From the IMG/VR virus record IMGVR_UViG_3300034022_000841, positions 1 to 53,321 of that record: a DNA stretch of 53,321 nucleotides; one strand, 5' to 3'. The first letter of the stretch is position 1. Each line of letters starts with the position of its first letter. Positions 16,356 through 25,198 of the stretch are shown here, piece after piece. The translations under genes and the position numbers were made by a program. A model generated the notes under the pieces. The model ran no database searches. It saw only the letters and a list, made by a program, of their open reading frames with translations, and was not told where the DNA came from. The DNA is from a virus.

Positions 16356-18083
16356 CTATCTTAAAGTTCCCATGTCAAATGTTTGGATACCTTTTACAGA
16401 GATTACACCATAGTAACGGTTGTTAACCATTTTCTTTGCGTATCTTGTCATGATACCTTTGATAGGTGTCATGTTGAAAGGATTATACATTGTTGGAGTT
16501 AATTGTAAAGGCACATATGGTGCGTAGATATAACCAGCATCCAATAATGACTTACCTTTGTGACCAATCAAGATTTTGTCAGCAGGGAAGTAAGGGTCAC
16601 GATACACTTGGTAACGGCCAGCTAAAGTACCTACTTTTTCAATACCCATGTTGTATTGGTCTTGCTCTGGATGAGCGTTTGATACGTGGAAATATTCTAA
16701 ATCATCGAATACAGCAGAAACTTCTGAAGAAACTACAATCCAGTTTGCACCACCACGTAAAGTTGTTTTATGGATTTGAGCCGATAATTGGTTAATCTTT
16801 GTGATTAACGTTTGGTTCCAATCCTTTTGAGTGTAACCTTGTAAAGTTGCTCCTGATGAACCACCGTACTTCCACTCATTGTAATCCCACTTAAGAGACC
16901 AAGCAGCACCTTTACGTAAATCACGTAAGATTTCACGGTCAACCTCAGCAGCGATTTGCTCAGATAATAAAGCAGTTAATTCAGCTTCAGCATCGATGTT
17001 GTGGAACGCACTAACGTCTTGAGCTAATTCTGGAGACCAAGTTGCTCTTAATTTTCTTTCAGTTACAGAAACTGTTACAGAAGAAAGATCGAAAGAAACC
17101 TCACCGATTTCTTCTTCGAATTCTAATGAATCATAAACTCTGAAGTTTAATACGAAAGCAGATGCTAACGCGTCAGAAGCTAAAGTTACAGCGCTGAAAC
17201 CAGCAGTTGCTGAATAAGTTTGTACGTCTACTTTTACATAGATTACACCTTCTTCGTCGCAAATGTCTTGGTATCCACCACTAGGATATCCTGATGTTGT
17301 ACTTTTTTGACCGTAAGCAACGATACCTTTACCGTATTGTTGAGTTACAACGTTGAAATTTTTAGATTCACCAGAGAAAGATACTGTAGCTGATGCTAAG
17401 AAATCTTCAGTGTCCATTACAGAACCGTTTGGTCCGATTAATTTACCTTGAGCTGTTTTAGTGAAACCACTAAATTTGATGATTACATCACTCTTAGAAG
17501 TACCAGTCATTGCTGAGTTAGCTACTTCAGTTACTTGTCCAGCAGAGAAAGTTACATAAGATGCACCTGCTAAAGTTACTCCAGAGAATTGACCTTTTGA
17601 ATAGTCAAATAAACCGCTAGTAGCTTCATCATTCGCTTCGTAGAAACGATCGTAAAGGTTTGTACCTGTGTAACCTGTGCTTGCGCTAGCTCCACCTGCA
17701 CCACCTGGGATACCGTATGGAGAATAATGTCCGTTTGCTGCGTTTCTTTCTTGTATCTTAGGGATAAAGAAGAATAATTTACCAATTGGTAAGTTCATAG
17801 CTTGAACTGAAACGATGTCATTCGCTAATAATTTAGAGAACACACGACGAATAATAGGGAATACCACTGTCTCGAAAGAACCTGAAGCATCAGAAACTGC
17901 TGCTTCGTTGATTAAATAAGACGCTTGGTTTTCATACAATTGCGCGATGTTATCTTTTTGGTGACCGTCAAGGTTTTCTAAGAAACCTAAGTCATCCCAT
18001 TTTCTAATAGTATCTTCTTTGATAACACGTAAATGTTTTAATCCAATGTTACCAACCATACCTGATTCTAATAATGCTCCCAT
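16356..18083 (-). CDS. gp23: Major capsid protein, T4 gp23-like
   Basis: Forms the hexamers of the head shell. The N-terminal 60 residues are helical and precede SYLINE-AAVSDASGSFETVV. The Glu60-Ala61 bond fits the T4 prohead protease rule (Leu/Ile-x-Glu then Ala) and sits where T4 gp23 (cut at Glu65) is processed. FPIIRRVFSKLLANDIVSVQ, then AMNLPIGKLFFFIPKI (about 75-110), matches the gp23 start of the mature shell domain. The C-terminus includes YAPYVPLQLTPTMYNPFNMTP, then KGIMTRYAKKMVNNRYYGVI, a strong family signature. At 575 aa it is slightly longer than T4 gp23 (521). It is the last gene of the head operon, right before a terminator. Confidence 0.93.
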   Translation of the reverse strand: MGALLESGMVGNIGLKHLRVIKEDTIRKWDDLGFLENLDGHQKDNIAQLYENQASYLINEAAVSDASGSFETVVFPIIRRVFSKLLANDIVSVQAMNLPIGKLFFFIPKIQERNAANGHYSPYGIPGGAGGASASTGYTGTNLYDRFYEANDEATSGLFDYSKGQFSGVTLAGASYVTFSAGQVTEVANSAMTGTSKSDVIIKFSGFTKTAQGKLIGPNGSVMDTEDFLASATVSFSGESKNFNVVTQQYGKGIVAYGQKSTTSGYPSGGYQDICDEEGVIYVKVDVQTYSATAGFSAVTLASDALASAFVLNFRVYDSLEFEEEIGEVSFDLSSVTVSVTERKLRATWSPELAQDVSAFHNIDAEAELTALLSEQIAAEVDREILRDLRKGAAWSLKWDYNEWKYGGSSGATLQGYTQKDWNQTLITKINQLSAQIHKTTLRGGANWIVVSSEVSAVFDDLEYFHVSNAHPEQDQYNMGIEKVGTLAGRYQVYRDPYFPADKILIGHKGKSLLDAGYIYAPYVPLQLTPTMYNPFNMTPIKGIMTRYAKKMVNNRYYGVISVKGIQTFDMGTLR

Positions 18084-18115
18084 TTTAAAATTTTTGTTTT
18101 TTAATTTTTTATTTA

Positions 18116-19282
18116 TTATTTTAATTTTTTCATCAAATCTTTCATTCTTGCAAATTGAGGTGCTTCGTAAACTTTTGATTCAGAAAGTACTTCAGTTGAA
18201 GATGTTGAAGGTGTTGATGCAATTTTTTCAACAACTGACTCAGTTACAGATTTTTTAGATCCAAGTTCAGTTTTGATTGAATTGTAAAGATTTTTTGATT
18301 CATTTATAGTAGAAATTGTGTCAAATCTTTTCAAAATATCCAACTTCTCAGTTTTTGTTGTTGAGTGCTCAGTAAACAATCTTGTAGCGTAAGCTAAATT
18401 TGCATTGAATACAGCAACCTCGTTAAGTTTATCTTTAAATAGTAATAACGCCTTTTTATATTCAGCATTTTGCTTTTTTAACGTTGTAACTTCTTCGTTT
18501 ACTGCTTCTCTTTTGTTACCAGCGAAATGTAATTTTTTACTTTTAATTCCACTATGATAACCGTGTCCGATGTTACGAGCAGATTCAGTCGCTTCAACTT
18601 CTTTTGATGTTGACATAACTTCTTCGTCATCGTTTTCACCGTCTAATTCGATTTCATAAACAGTTTCTTCTTCTTCACCTAATTCTTCGTCACCCGCCAT
18701 TGGCGCGTCTTCTTCTTCGTTATAACCTTCAGAAAATTCTTCTTCAGATTCATCTTCTTCGTTTAATTTGATGATATATTCATCTTCACCATCTTCTAAA
18801 CTAATGTTGTCACCATCTTTTTTAACAATAATACCATCTTCGTCAGACATTGCTTTAAACACTTTTAATACTTCTTCATCAGAAGCACCAGTCATGTCTA
18901 ACATGTCATTGTCATCAGTTGGCATCTCGTCATCGATTGCTGGTAATTCATCACCAAATCCTTCTTCATCATCAGGATCAGATAAATCTTCACCATCAAT
19001 GTCTTTAGATGGTTCATCGTTTATTGCTGGTAATTCGTCATCTCCCTCACCTTCAGCATCTGCTTCTGGGTCGGTAACATCTTCTTCATCTTCAGGAGCG
19101 TCTTCATCATCTGCTTGTTCAGCAGTTAACTTGATCTCCTCATCTTCCATAGATTCTTTAAGCAAATCGTTTAGTTCTTGTTTCATTGTTGACGCAAGGA
19201 TACCTTTTGCATTTTGCTTTACTGCTTCCTCAAGTGTTTGCACTTGAAGTAACGCTTGTTCTAAAATTGATTTTTCAGTCAT
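18116..19282 (-). CDS. gp22: Prohead core scaffold protein, T4 gp22-like
   Basis: Predicted internal scaffold that the capsid protein assembles on and the prohead protease then degrades. Residues about 45-220 are extremely acidic with Asp/Glu runs and little hydrophobic content. The C-terminal half is helical with NAEYKKALLLFKDKLNEVAV, then FNANLAYATRLFTEHST, a block conserved in gp22-like scaffolds of T4-like phages. Position between protease and capsid genes matches T4 order. It contains several Leu/Ile/Val-x-Glu sites (for example VTESV, VLSES) suitable for proteolysis. A TATTTATA motif lies 20 nt upstream of the ATG. Confidence 0.8.
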   Translation of the reverse strand: MTEKSILEQALLQVQTLEEAVKQNAKGILASTMKQELNDLLKESMEDEEIKLTAEQADDEDAPEDEEDVTDPEADAEGEGDDELPAINDEPSKDIDGEDLSDPDDEEGFGDELPAIDDEMPTDDNDMLDMTGASDEEVLKVFKAMSDEDGIIVKKDGDNISLEDGEDEYIIKLNEEDESEEEFSEGYNEEEDAPMAGDEELGEEEETVYEIELDGENDDEEVMSTSKEVEATESARNIGHGYHSGIKSKKLHFAGNKREAVNEEVTTLKKQNAEYKKALLLFKDKLNEVAVFNANLAYATRLFTEHSTTKTEKLDILKRFDTISTINESKNLYNSIKTELGSKKSVTESVVEKIASTPSTSSTEVLSESKVYEAPQFARMKDLMKKLK

Positions 19283-19302
19283 TTGTAATGATTAATTTAC
19301 TA

Positions 19303-19310
19303 TATAAATA
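19303..19310 (-). promoter_or_regulatory. TATTTATA (minus strand), candidate late promoter
   Basis: Appears as TATAAATA on +. It lies 20 nt upstream of the scaffold start, giving scaffold and capsid a strong proximal promoter. Confidence 0.45.
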
Positions 19311-19363
19311 GTAGTGTTTTTAAAAAAAGTTAGTTTTTAATCGTATAATCCTAATAAAAATTG

Positions 19364-20047
19364 TTATTTACTTAAAAAACTATTAAGGTTTCCCATTAGT
19401 TTTTTCATTCTATCATCAACAATTGGCTTTTCTTCAACAGATTCTTGATATTTGTCTTTATCAGATAAATCTTGGAAGATGTATGCGCCTGGTGTTGATG
19501 GTGATGAAACTAAGTCGAAACATACTAATTCAAAGTCATCTTGAACAATGTTTTGACCTCTTTCATTCTTTAATGAACCAACCCCTCTAGATGATATACC
19601 TAGAGTTGCTCCATTTAATAAAAGCATAGCTGCTTGGTCACCTTTAGTTGACACAATACCCATCTTTTTCCAACCCGGAGATGTGAATAGTTTAATTTTA
19701 CCCATAAGGATTTTACTATCCCACCAAGTTTCTAAAATACTGTGGGATACCCTGTCTAAGTCAATAAGTGATGATGATGGGTGATTTAGTTCGTTTAATG
19801 CCGAACCGCTATTAATAGCTTGTTGATATTTTTCGTTTTCTCTTTTTAAGAGTGCCTGTGGGTATATTCTACCGTTCTTGTTTGGTGTATCGTATTTTTG
19901 TAAAACGGCATAGAGAATAAAGTCCTGATTGGTATCTTTATTCTCCATTTCTTTTAACACTGCTCTGTTTTCACTAGGAGAAATGTGTCCAGCGTCGTAT
20001 TCTATTAAAATTCCCTTACCTATTTCGTTTGGACCTAATATCTTCAT
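19364..20047 (-). CDS. gp21: Prohead protease, T4 gp21-like
   Basis: Serine protease that matures the prohead by cutting scaffold, capsid and internal proteins. Catalytic His89 lies in LNELNHP (84-90), and the nucleophile in LGISSRGVGS (149-158) with Ser152/153. The following FDLVSSPSTPGAYI near 176-189 is a strong family signature, and the N-terminal QDFILYAVLQKYDTPNKNGRIYP is also typical. Length 227 aa is close to T4 gp21 (212). It sits directly upstream of the scaffold gene, as in T4, with a TATTTATA motif 17 nt before its ATG. Confidence 0.92.
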   Translation of the reverse strand: MKILGPNEIGKGILIEYDAGHISPSENRAVLKEMENKDTNQDFILYAVLQKYDTPNKNGRIYPQALLKRENEKYQQAINSGSALNELNHPSSSLIDLDRVSHSILETWWDSKILMGKIKLFTSPGWKKMGIVSTKGDQAAMLLLNGATLGISSRGVGSLKNERGQNIVQDDFELVCFDLVSSPSTPGAYIFQDLSDKDKYQESVEEKPIVDDRMKKLMGNLNSFLSK

Positions 20048-20064
20048 TTATAGATTTTTTATTC

Positions 20065-20072
20065 TATAAATA
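20065..20072 (-). promoter_or_regulatory. TATTTATA (minus strand), candidate late promoter
   Basis: TATAAATA on +, 17 nt upstream of the prohead protease start. Confidence 0.45.
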
Positions 20073-20086
20073 TCACATAATTAAGT

Positions 20087-20515
20087 TCAAAACTTGGTTT
20101 TACTAAAATTAAATAAGGTTTTATCGATTAAACAATTGTCAACTAGTTTTTTTACTAGATTTTCGAGCATAAAAGTAACCTCTTTGTTCTTTATGTCAAA
20201 TTGTTTTTCAGCGTATAATGTGATTTCAAGGTTCATGAATGATTTCTTATCCAATTTAATTCCCTTGGTTCTAATGTCTAAATCTACAATACTTTCTGTC
20301 TTAAAAAAGTTATTTAAATTAAATTCTCTAATTGTATCTTTAATTTTCTTTCTACTTCTTAGTATTGTTCTATCAAAATCGTCAGATTCATTTGTTGGTT
20401 TAACCCAAGCGTTTAATTTTATGTATACTGTTTTTAATGTTCTAAAGTCAACAGTTCCGTAGCCAATTTTAATTTTTTCATATTCGCCTAACTGAATATA
20501 CTTACCAAATTTCAT
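20087..20515 (-). CDS. Hypothetical protein, 142 aa, in the gp67/gp68 position
   Basis: Not recognised by motif. It is alpha/beta and basic: strands such as VDFRTLKTVYIKLNAWVKP and MNLEITLYAEKQFDI alternate with helices. It lies between the portal side of the head cluster and the protease, where T4 has the small prohead core genes 67 and 68 (gp68 is 141 aa). The similar position and length are the only support for such a role; the fold looks more globular than a core protein. Confidence 0.6.
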   Translation of the reverse strand: MKFGKYIQLGEYEKIKIGYGTVDFRTLKTVYIKLNAWVKPTNESDDFDRTILRSRKKIKDTIREFNLNNFFKTESIVDLDIRTKGIKLDKKSFMNLEITLYAEKQFDIKNKEVTFMLENLVKKLVDNCLIDKTLFNFSKTKF

Positions 20516-20606
20516 TTATCTTTTCATGTTATTGTCATTTTATGGTGTTAGTAACTAATTTAACTAATTTTTTTTGAAATTCCAAAAAAACGGTAATTTT
20601 GTGATA

Positions 20607-20618
20607 TATTTATTTATA
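20607..20618 (+). promoter_or_regulatory. Overlapping TATTTATT/TATTTATA motifs before rpsU
   Basis: Two overlapping copies (20607-20614 and 20611-20618) end 5 and 1 nt before the rpsU ATG at 20620. The preceding 90 nt up to the divergent gene show no other signal and no Shine-Dalgarno sequence. Confidence 0.4.
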
Positions 20619-20619
20619 T

Positions 20620-20811
20620 ATGATTATAATTGATTTAAGTAAGGAAAGAAATCTCGAATCTGCTCTTAGAACGTATAAAAGTAAGGTTCAAAAGACCAAG
20701 CAAATACAAAAATTAAGAGAAAGACAAGAATTTGTTAAACCTTCAGTAAGTAGAAGGAAGGAAGTATTGAAAGCGATATACCTTCAACAGAAAAAAAATG
20801 GTCTAGATTAA
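20620..20811 (+). CDS. rpsU: Ribosomal protein bS21 homologue
   Basis: A 63 aa protein with the full bS21 pattern: SALRTYKSKVQKTKQIQKLR at 13-32 and then RERQEFVKPSVSRRKEVLKA, matching the R-R-x-x-Y/F-x-K-P-S-x-x-R-R core of cellular S21. The length equals that of Bacteroidota S21. Cellular bS21 sits at the 30S platform next to the 16S rRNA 3' end, and in Bacteroidota it helps hide the anti-Shine-Dalgarno sequence, so a phage version could alter mRNA choice. It lies on + within a leftward head cluster, with its own upstream motif and a terminator hairpin that overlaps its 3' end. Confidence 0.93.
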   Translation: MIIIDLSKERNLESALRTYKSKVQKTKQIQKLRERQEFVKPSVSRRKEVLKAIYLQQKKNGLD

Positions 20812-20824
20812 TCCAGACCATTTT
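20795..20824. terminator. Bidirectional terminator made of overlapping gene ends
   Basis: A 10 bp perfect hairpin (AAAATGGTCT at 20795-20804 and AGACCATTTT at 20815-20824, loop of 10) spans the convergent ends of rpsU and the 248 aa gene, with A/T runs on both flanks. Each arm encodes Asn-Gly at the end of one protein. Confidence 0.75.
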
Positions 20825-21554
20825 CTAATTGTTTTAAACGATAGTAGTTAAATTTCGTCGGGACCATTTCGTCCATTTCTTTTTTAACATCCGTTAATTT
20901 TGTTGCAAATGTTGCGTCGTTAGATTTTGCTTCACTTAAGAGGGTATCTACTTTAGTGGTTAAACTTTCTTTTAATTCGTTAACCTTTGTTTTTAAATCT
21001 TCATCAGAAAGTGATATAATTGTTTTTAAGGTTTCTTTTTGCTCTTCATTTAATGTGTTATTATAAAGAACGTTAAAATTGTTTGCCAAAACAGCATGTA
21101 ATAAATTTTCATTTACTGTGTAAGTTTCGGTTGTTTTCTCAATATTTTCTTTTTTTGTTGTTAAATGTTCTACCAACTTCTTTTTAGCCATAACTTTCTT
21201 ATCAATATTATTTAAGTTATCATCTTCTAATAACTGATCAATTGAATCGTAAAGTTTGTTTTCATCTATTTGCGTGTCATGAACCGACATGTTGATAACT
21301 TGACAAAAGCTATTAATTTTCGTTGCCTTTTCCTTTAATAATTGACCAAGTTGTTCAACATAAAGTTTAGCGGTTTCTTTATCCTCAAAATACTTGTTCT
21401 CTATTTCTTCATAAAATAGATACATTTCTTTGAAATCTCTATTCTTCTTAATCACCTTAAACAAGTTTTTTGTATTTTGTTTAAAAGTTTTATCTGTGTA
21501 CGCCTCAGTTAATTTTTTCAATAACTTCGACTTTATTTTTCCAAAGTTGTTCAT
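20808..21554 (-). CDS. Helical head-associated protein with candidate prohead protease site
   Basis: Function unknown, 248 aa, nearly all alpha-helical with coiled-coil stretches, rich in Lys, Glu, Asp and Asn. Its N-terminus reads KSKLLKKLTE-AYTDKT: the Glu17-Ala18 bond matches the same (Leu/Ile)-x-Glu/Ala rule as the predicted capsid protein cut. This suggests a prohead core or internal protein processed in the head. It starts 2 nt after the portal stop and lies where T4 has its prohead core genes. Its last residues are encoded by one arm of the shared terminator. Confidence 0.65.
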   Translation of the reverse strand: MNNFGKIKSKLLKKLTEAYTDKTFKQNTKNLFKVIKKNRDFKEMYLFYEEIENKYFEDKETAKLYVEQLGQLLKEKATKINSFCQVINMSVHDTQIDENKLYDSIDQLLEDDNLNNIDKKVMAKKKLVEHLTTKKENIEKTTETYTVNENLLHAVLANNFNVLYNNTLNEEQKETLKTIISLSDEDLKTKVNELKESLTTKVDTLLSEAKSNDATFATKLTDVKKEMDEMVPTKFNYYRLKQLENGLD

Positions 21555-21556
21555 TT

Positions 21557-23368
21557 TTAATCGTTTAAAATATCTTTTAATTTATTCTCCATTTCATAAA
21601 TATTCCTTTGTGCCTTTTCCATATTAAATAAATCTTCTAATTTATCTCCACCGCCTAAAGATGAGATAAGTTTAGCTTTTTTACCTTCACTTAAAGGTTC
21701 CTCACCACCACCTGATGGCGGTCCTGATGGTGCAGGTGGTGCACCCATTGCTCCGCCCAATTCAGGCGCTTCACCACCACCTTCAGCGGCGGTAGCCGCC
21801 TCTGCTGCTTGCCTTTCATCTTCTGAGATACCGTACTTAGCATCAACCTCATCAAATATTCCAGAACGTTTAATTACGGTCTGTGTGTTTGTTAATTCAA
21901 AGCCCATCGCTCTTTCAAGACGTTGTTGTTGTAAATCAAGAAGAACTTCATTGTCACTAAATCCAAGAATATTTTTCTTAGCCCATGTATGTGAAACTGG
22001 TAAAATACCAACTTGAGATTGATCAGATGTCGCATCTTTGTAAAGTGTGACTTTTTCTTTCCATTGTTCAATACGTAATAAATCTGATTGTGCAGATGGA
22101 TTTGATAAACCTAATGTAAAGTTATTTAATTCATCTTCTAAACCTAACATGTATAGATGAATTAACGCAACCTTGTTTAATTCTTGAATTAATGATTTTT
22201 GAATTCTATTAATAGTTCTTGCAAAACGAATATCCATTAATGCAAGATTCTTACCATCACCAACAACTTCTTCAAAACCTAAAAACGCTTTAGGTATTCT
22301 AAGAGCCGCTAATAATTTCTTTTGAATATATTCAATATCCGCTATCTCACCTAAATTCTGTGCTCCAGGTAGTGTATCAATTGGGTTTGGTGCTGCTGGG
22401 TCACGTACTGGTATGAAATAATCTTGGTCAACAGCCATTTGATTATATCTCATATCCACTTGACCGTTTCTAGCATCTACTGATTGGTCTCTCTTGAATT
22501 TATTAGCAACACGTTGTACATATGGTTCAATATCTTTGTCGTCCATATTACCAACGAACACCTTGAATACCCTTCTTTCAGGGGCTCTAGATGTTCTATA
22601 AATTAACATAGCATCTTCCGCAAGTAATAATTGTTTCCAGATTCTTCTAATTTTATCCAACATAGATGTCCCATAAGGTAGTTTTCTATCATCACCTAAA
22701 ATTCTAAAGTGAGCAATTTCCCATGCTTGGAATTCCATGTCACGATTTTTCCATCTAAACATTAATTCTTTAGTCGGTAATTTGCTATCTCTTTGTGATG
22801 GTGTTAAACCTAAAGAACCTTCAACTCTTTCTATTTCAATATTTGGCAATTGTTGACAACCGATAATTCCTTTTTCTGGATCAACTTTTAAATAAACAAA
22901 ATCATCACCGTACTTACACATACCTCTAGCCCACATTTGTAAATTTGTGTTGATATCTAATTTGTTTTCAAACAAATCAATTAAAATGTTCTTAACTCTT
23001 TTTGATTCTGAATAAACGTTTAAAATAAATCCTTTTTCAGACATTGTAGTTGATTCCTCAGCATAAATGTCTAATGCTGCTGATACCTCTGGTGTAAACT
23101 CCATTGATTCGAAATCATAATATGCAGCTATTCTATTTGGCTCATAATAAACCGATTGATTGTACATTGAATTATCAACCTTAGCCCATTTATCAAAAAG
23201 ATATTGGCTTTGTTGTAGTTTCAATCTTTCACGCTCATATTCCATCGGGTCACTAGTCGTAAGGAGTTCTTCCTTAGAAAAATTAAACGATGGCGGTTGT
23301 GGTGTTTGTCCCTGATAGCCAAAGATTTTGGTTAATCTTTGAAATATTGTTAAATTTTGGTCTGCCAT
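21557..23368 (-). CDS. gp20: Portal vertex protein, T4 gp20-like
   Basis: Dodecameric portal through which DNA is packaged. Family blocks include YYDFESMEFTPEVSAALDIY, then AEESTT (about 82-107), WARGMCKYGDDFVYLKVDPE, then KGIIGCQQLPNIEIER, then SRAPERRVFKVFVGNMD and the region PIDTLPGAQNLGEIADIEYIQ, then KKLLAALRIPKAFLGFE, all characteristic of gp20. The length of 603 aa is slightly above T4 gp20 (524). The extra part is a Gly/Pro/Glu-rich tail near 525-575 followed by a helix. It lies 48 nt downstream of the terminase gene with a TATTTATA motif 5 nt before its ATG. Confidence 0.93.
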   Translation of the reverse strand: MADQNLTIFQRLTKIFGYQGQTPQPPSFNFSKEELLTTSDPMEYERERLKLQQSQYLFDKWAKVDNSMYNQSVYYEPNRIAAYYDFESMEFTPEVSAALDIYAEESTTMSEKGFILNVYSESKRVKNILIDLFENKLDINTNLQMWARGMCKYGDDFVYLKVDPEKGIIGCQQLPNIEIERVEGSLGLTPSQRDSKLPTKELMFRWKNRDMEFQAWEIAHFRILGDDRKLPYGTSMLDKIRRIWKQLLLAEDAMLIYRTSRAPERRVFKVFVGNMDDKDIEPYVQRVANKFKRDQSVDARNGQVDMRYNQMAVDQDYFIPVRDPAAPNPIDTLPGAQNLGEIADIEYIQKKLLAALRIPKAFLGFEEVVGDGKNLALMDIRFARTINRIQKSLIQELNKVALIHLYMLGLEDELNNFTLGLSNPSAQSDLLRIEQWKEKVTLYKDATSDQSQVGILPVSHTWAKKNILGFSDNEVLLDLQQQRLERAMGFELTNTQTVIKRSGIFDEVDAKYGISEDERQAAEAATAAEGGGEAPELGGAMGAPPAPSGPPSGGGEEPLSEGKKAKLISSLGGGDKLEDLFNMEKAQRNIYEMENKLKDILND

Positions 23369-23373
23369 ATCTA

Positions 23374-23381
23374 TATAAATA
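23374..23381 (-). promoter_or_regulatory. TATTTATA (minus strand), candidate late promoter
   Basis: TATAAATA on +, 5 nt upstream of the portal ATG. Confidence 0.42.
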
Positions 23382-23416
23382 CTTTTTCTTTCTTAATGTA
23401 CACAAAAACCGACAGA

Positions 23417-25195
23417 TTATAAATGCTTTTTATTAGCCCCAAATAACCAGCCATATTCTTGGTATTGTTGTTTTGCAGGTTGTGATTGTGTATTATTATA
23501 TTGTGAACCATCCATTTGCATTGAACCGATTGCATCTAGGGATGTTCCATATGAATAAAAATTCTTACCAGTTTCATATGTTCTTTCCGCAATCATCCAA
23601 GAATCAACCATAGCTTTTGATTGCTGTTCATTTCGTTTAAGTTGTGTGAAACATATATCCCCAGCATATAATGCGATACTCATGCTCATAATAGCATCAT
23701 CGTGAGCGCCCTTCATGTGGTCTGGTCTACCATTAATATACACAAAGGTGTTTAATTCGTTTAATAATCTATTTGACCTGATAGCAAAACCTTTCCTTAA
23801 TTGCTCCTCAAATGCGGCTACAATCTGGGTTCTTTTATTATTGAAGTTTATTCCCGGTATTTTTTCCATGGCTTTTTTATTATATTCCCATGGATTCATT
23901 GTGTTAACTCCGTCAATGAATAAACTCTTATAATTTAATTCCTGTAATTTTCTTGATGTAGCCACGCCCATACCACCAGTAATATCGACAACTATAAACG
24001 CTTCGTATAATATACCCCATTTATATGCAACTGCCGCTAAATCATCTGGTGGCATTTTACCAACATATTCAGCAACTTGTTCCCTTTCATCAAAGTCAAT
24101 AATGCTAATAGCTGAATAGTCATCACTATCACCTCTACTAACGTCCACGCCCATAATATATCTATGACCTTGTACTGGTTCATTCCATATCCAAAAAGTA
24201 CCTTGCATGTATTTTTCTTTAGGTACTTTAATCATATTTTTTGCAATATTCTCTTGAACATCTCCCGAAATAACACCATCTCCTGAACCTAAGAAGTCAC
24301 ATTCTAATTCCTGCGCAATCTTACGTCTATCATATTTAAATTTCTTAGACATAGATTCAAACCAAGATGAAAATGGTTTATATCCTTGTTCAACGAGTTC
24401 TTGATATTTTTCAATATCAAAGTCATGTAAAACAACTTCATCGTCGTTATATTGCTCCCTATTTAACATGTAATGGCATATATCAGGACATTTTACCCAA
24501 CATAGGTCTCTAGTGTAACGCGGGTCTTTAAACCATCTTAAATCCGTTATATGGAAATCATTAATTCCACGTAATGCTTGGTCATAAACACCATAATAGA
24601 TGGGGTCATAACCATTTGGTGTGGAGATAAGAATAATCTTACCACCTGTTGATAGGGACGCCATAGATGCCGCCCAAAAATCGTCACCTGCTTCAATATA
24701 TGCTGCCTCATCAAATACAAGTATGGTTGGGGTATATCCACGTAACGCATCCGCAGATGTAGCTACCGCCTTAACCTCACAACCATTGTTTAATCTAAAT
24801 CTACTTTCTGAGTTCTTATCGGGTGAAAATCCCACATTTATCCAATCCGGCCATTGCTCAATAAAGTGTCTAACTTTATTAGCCATTTCTACCGCGGTGT
24901 CTCTTTTGTTCGCAATAAGAAGAACTCTTTCAGGTTCACTTTCTTTTGCTGTCTGTAATTTTTTTGAAATCCACGCAGCGGTTACTGTTGTAACACCCGC
25001 CTGTCTATACTTTCTTGTAATGTTTTCGTTGTATGTTTCGTAATCCTGTATTAATTGAATTTGGTCAGGAAATAATTCTAGAGGAACATATTTCTTTTGC
25101 GTATTATCATAAGTTGTTAAGTATGTTTTTAAAGCATACGGAGCATCTTTAATAATTTTAGCATATTCTTTTAATTGTTCTAATTTATTATTCAT
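23417..25195 (-). CDS. gp17: Terminase large subunit, T4 gp17-like
   Basis: DNA-packaging motor: an N-terminal ATPase and a C-terminal RNase H-like nuclease. The Walker A position reads KYRQAGVTTVTA (62-73), a deviant form in which the usual Lys before Thr is Val and Lys62 may substitute, as in other viral terminases. Walker B with catalytic Glu is ILVFDEA at 158-164, and the coupling motif STPNG is at 191-195. The nuclease acids are Asp351 (GVDVSRGD), Asp404 (VVDITGG) and the HDDA near the C-terminus. At 592 aa it is close to T4 gp17 (610). A TATTTATA motif lies 3 nt upstream of the ATG. Confidence 0.95.
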   Translation of the reverse strand: MNNKLEQLKEYAKIIKDAPYALKTYLTTYDNTQKKYVPLELFPDQIQLIQDYETYNENITRKYRQAGVTTVTAAWISKKLQTAKESEPERVLLIANKRDTAVEMANKVRHFIEQWPDWINVGFSPDKNSESRFRLNNGCEVKAVATSADALRGYTPTILVFDEAAYIEAGDDFWAASMASLSTGGKIILISTPNGYDPIYYGVYDQALRGINDFHITDLRWFKDPRYTRDLCWVKCPDICHYMLNREQYNDDEVVLHDFDIEKYQELVEQGYKPFSSWFESMSKKFKYDRRKIAQELECDFLGSGDGVISGDVQENIAKNMIKVPKEKYMQGTFWIWNEPVQGHRYIMGVDVSRGDSDDYSAISIIDFDEREQVAEYVGKMPPDDLAAVAYKWGILYEAFIVVDITGGMGVATSRKLQELNYKSLFIDGVNTMNPWEYNKKAMEKIPGINFNNKRTQIVAAFEEQLRKGFAIRSNRLLNELNTFVYINGRPDHMKGAHDDAIMSMSIALYAGDICFTQLKRNEQQSKAMVDSWMIAERTYETGKNFYSYGTSLDAIGSMQMDGSQYNNTQSQPAKQQYQEYGWLFGANKKHL

Positions 25196-25198
25196 ATG

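Noticed and set aside
18768-19247. Ser-rich + strand frame opposite the scaffold gene
   Set aside because: It is the mirror of Asp/Glu codons in the gp22-like gene; the composition is Ser/Pro only and there is no start context.
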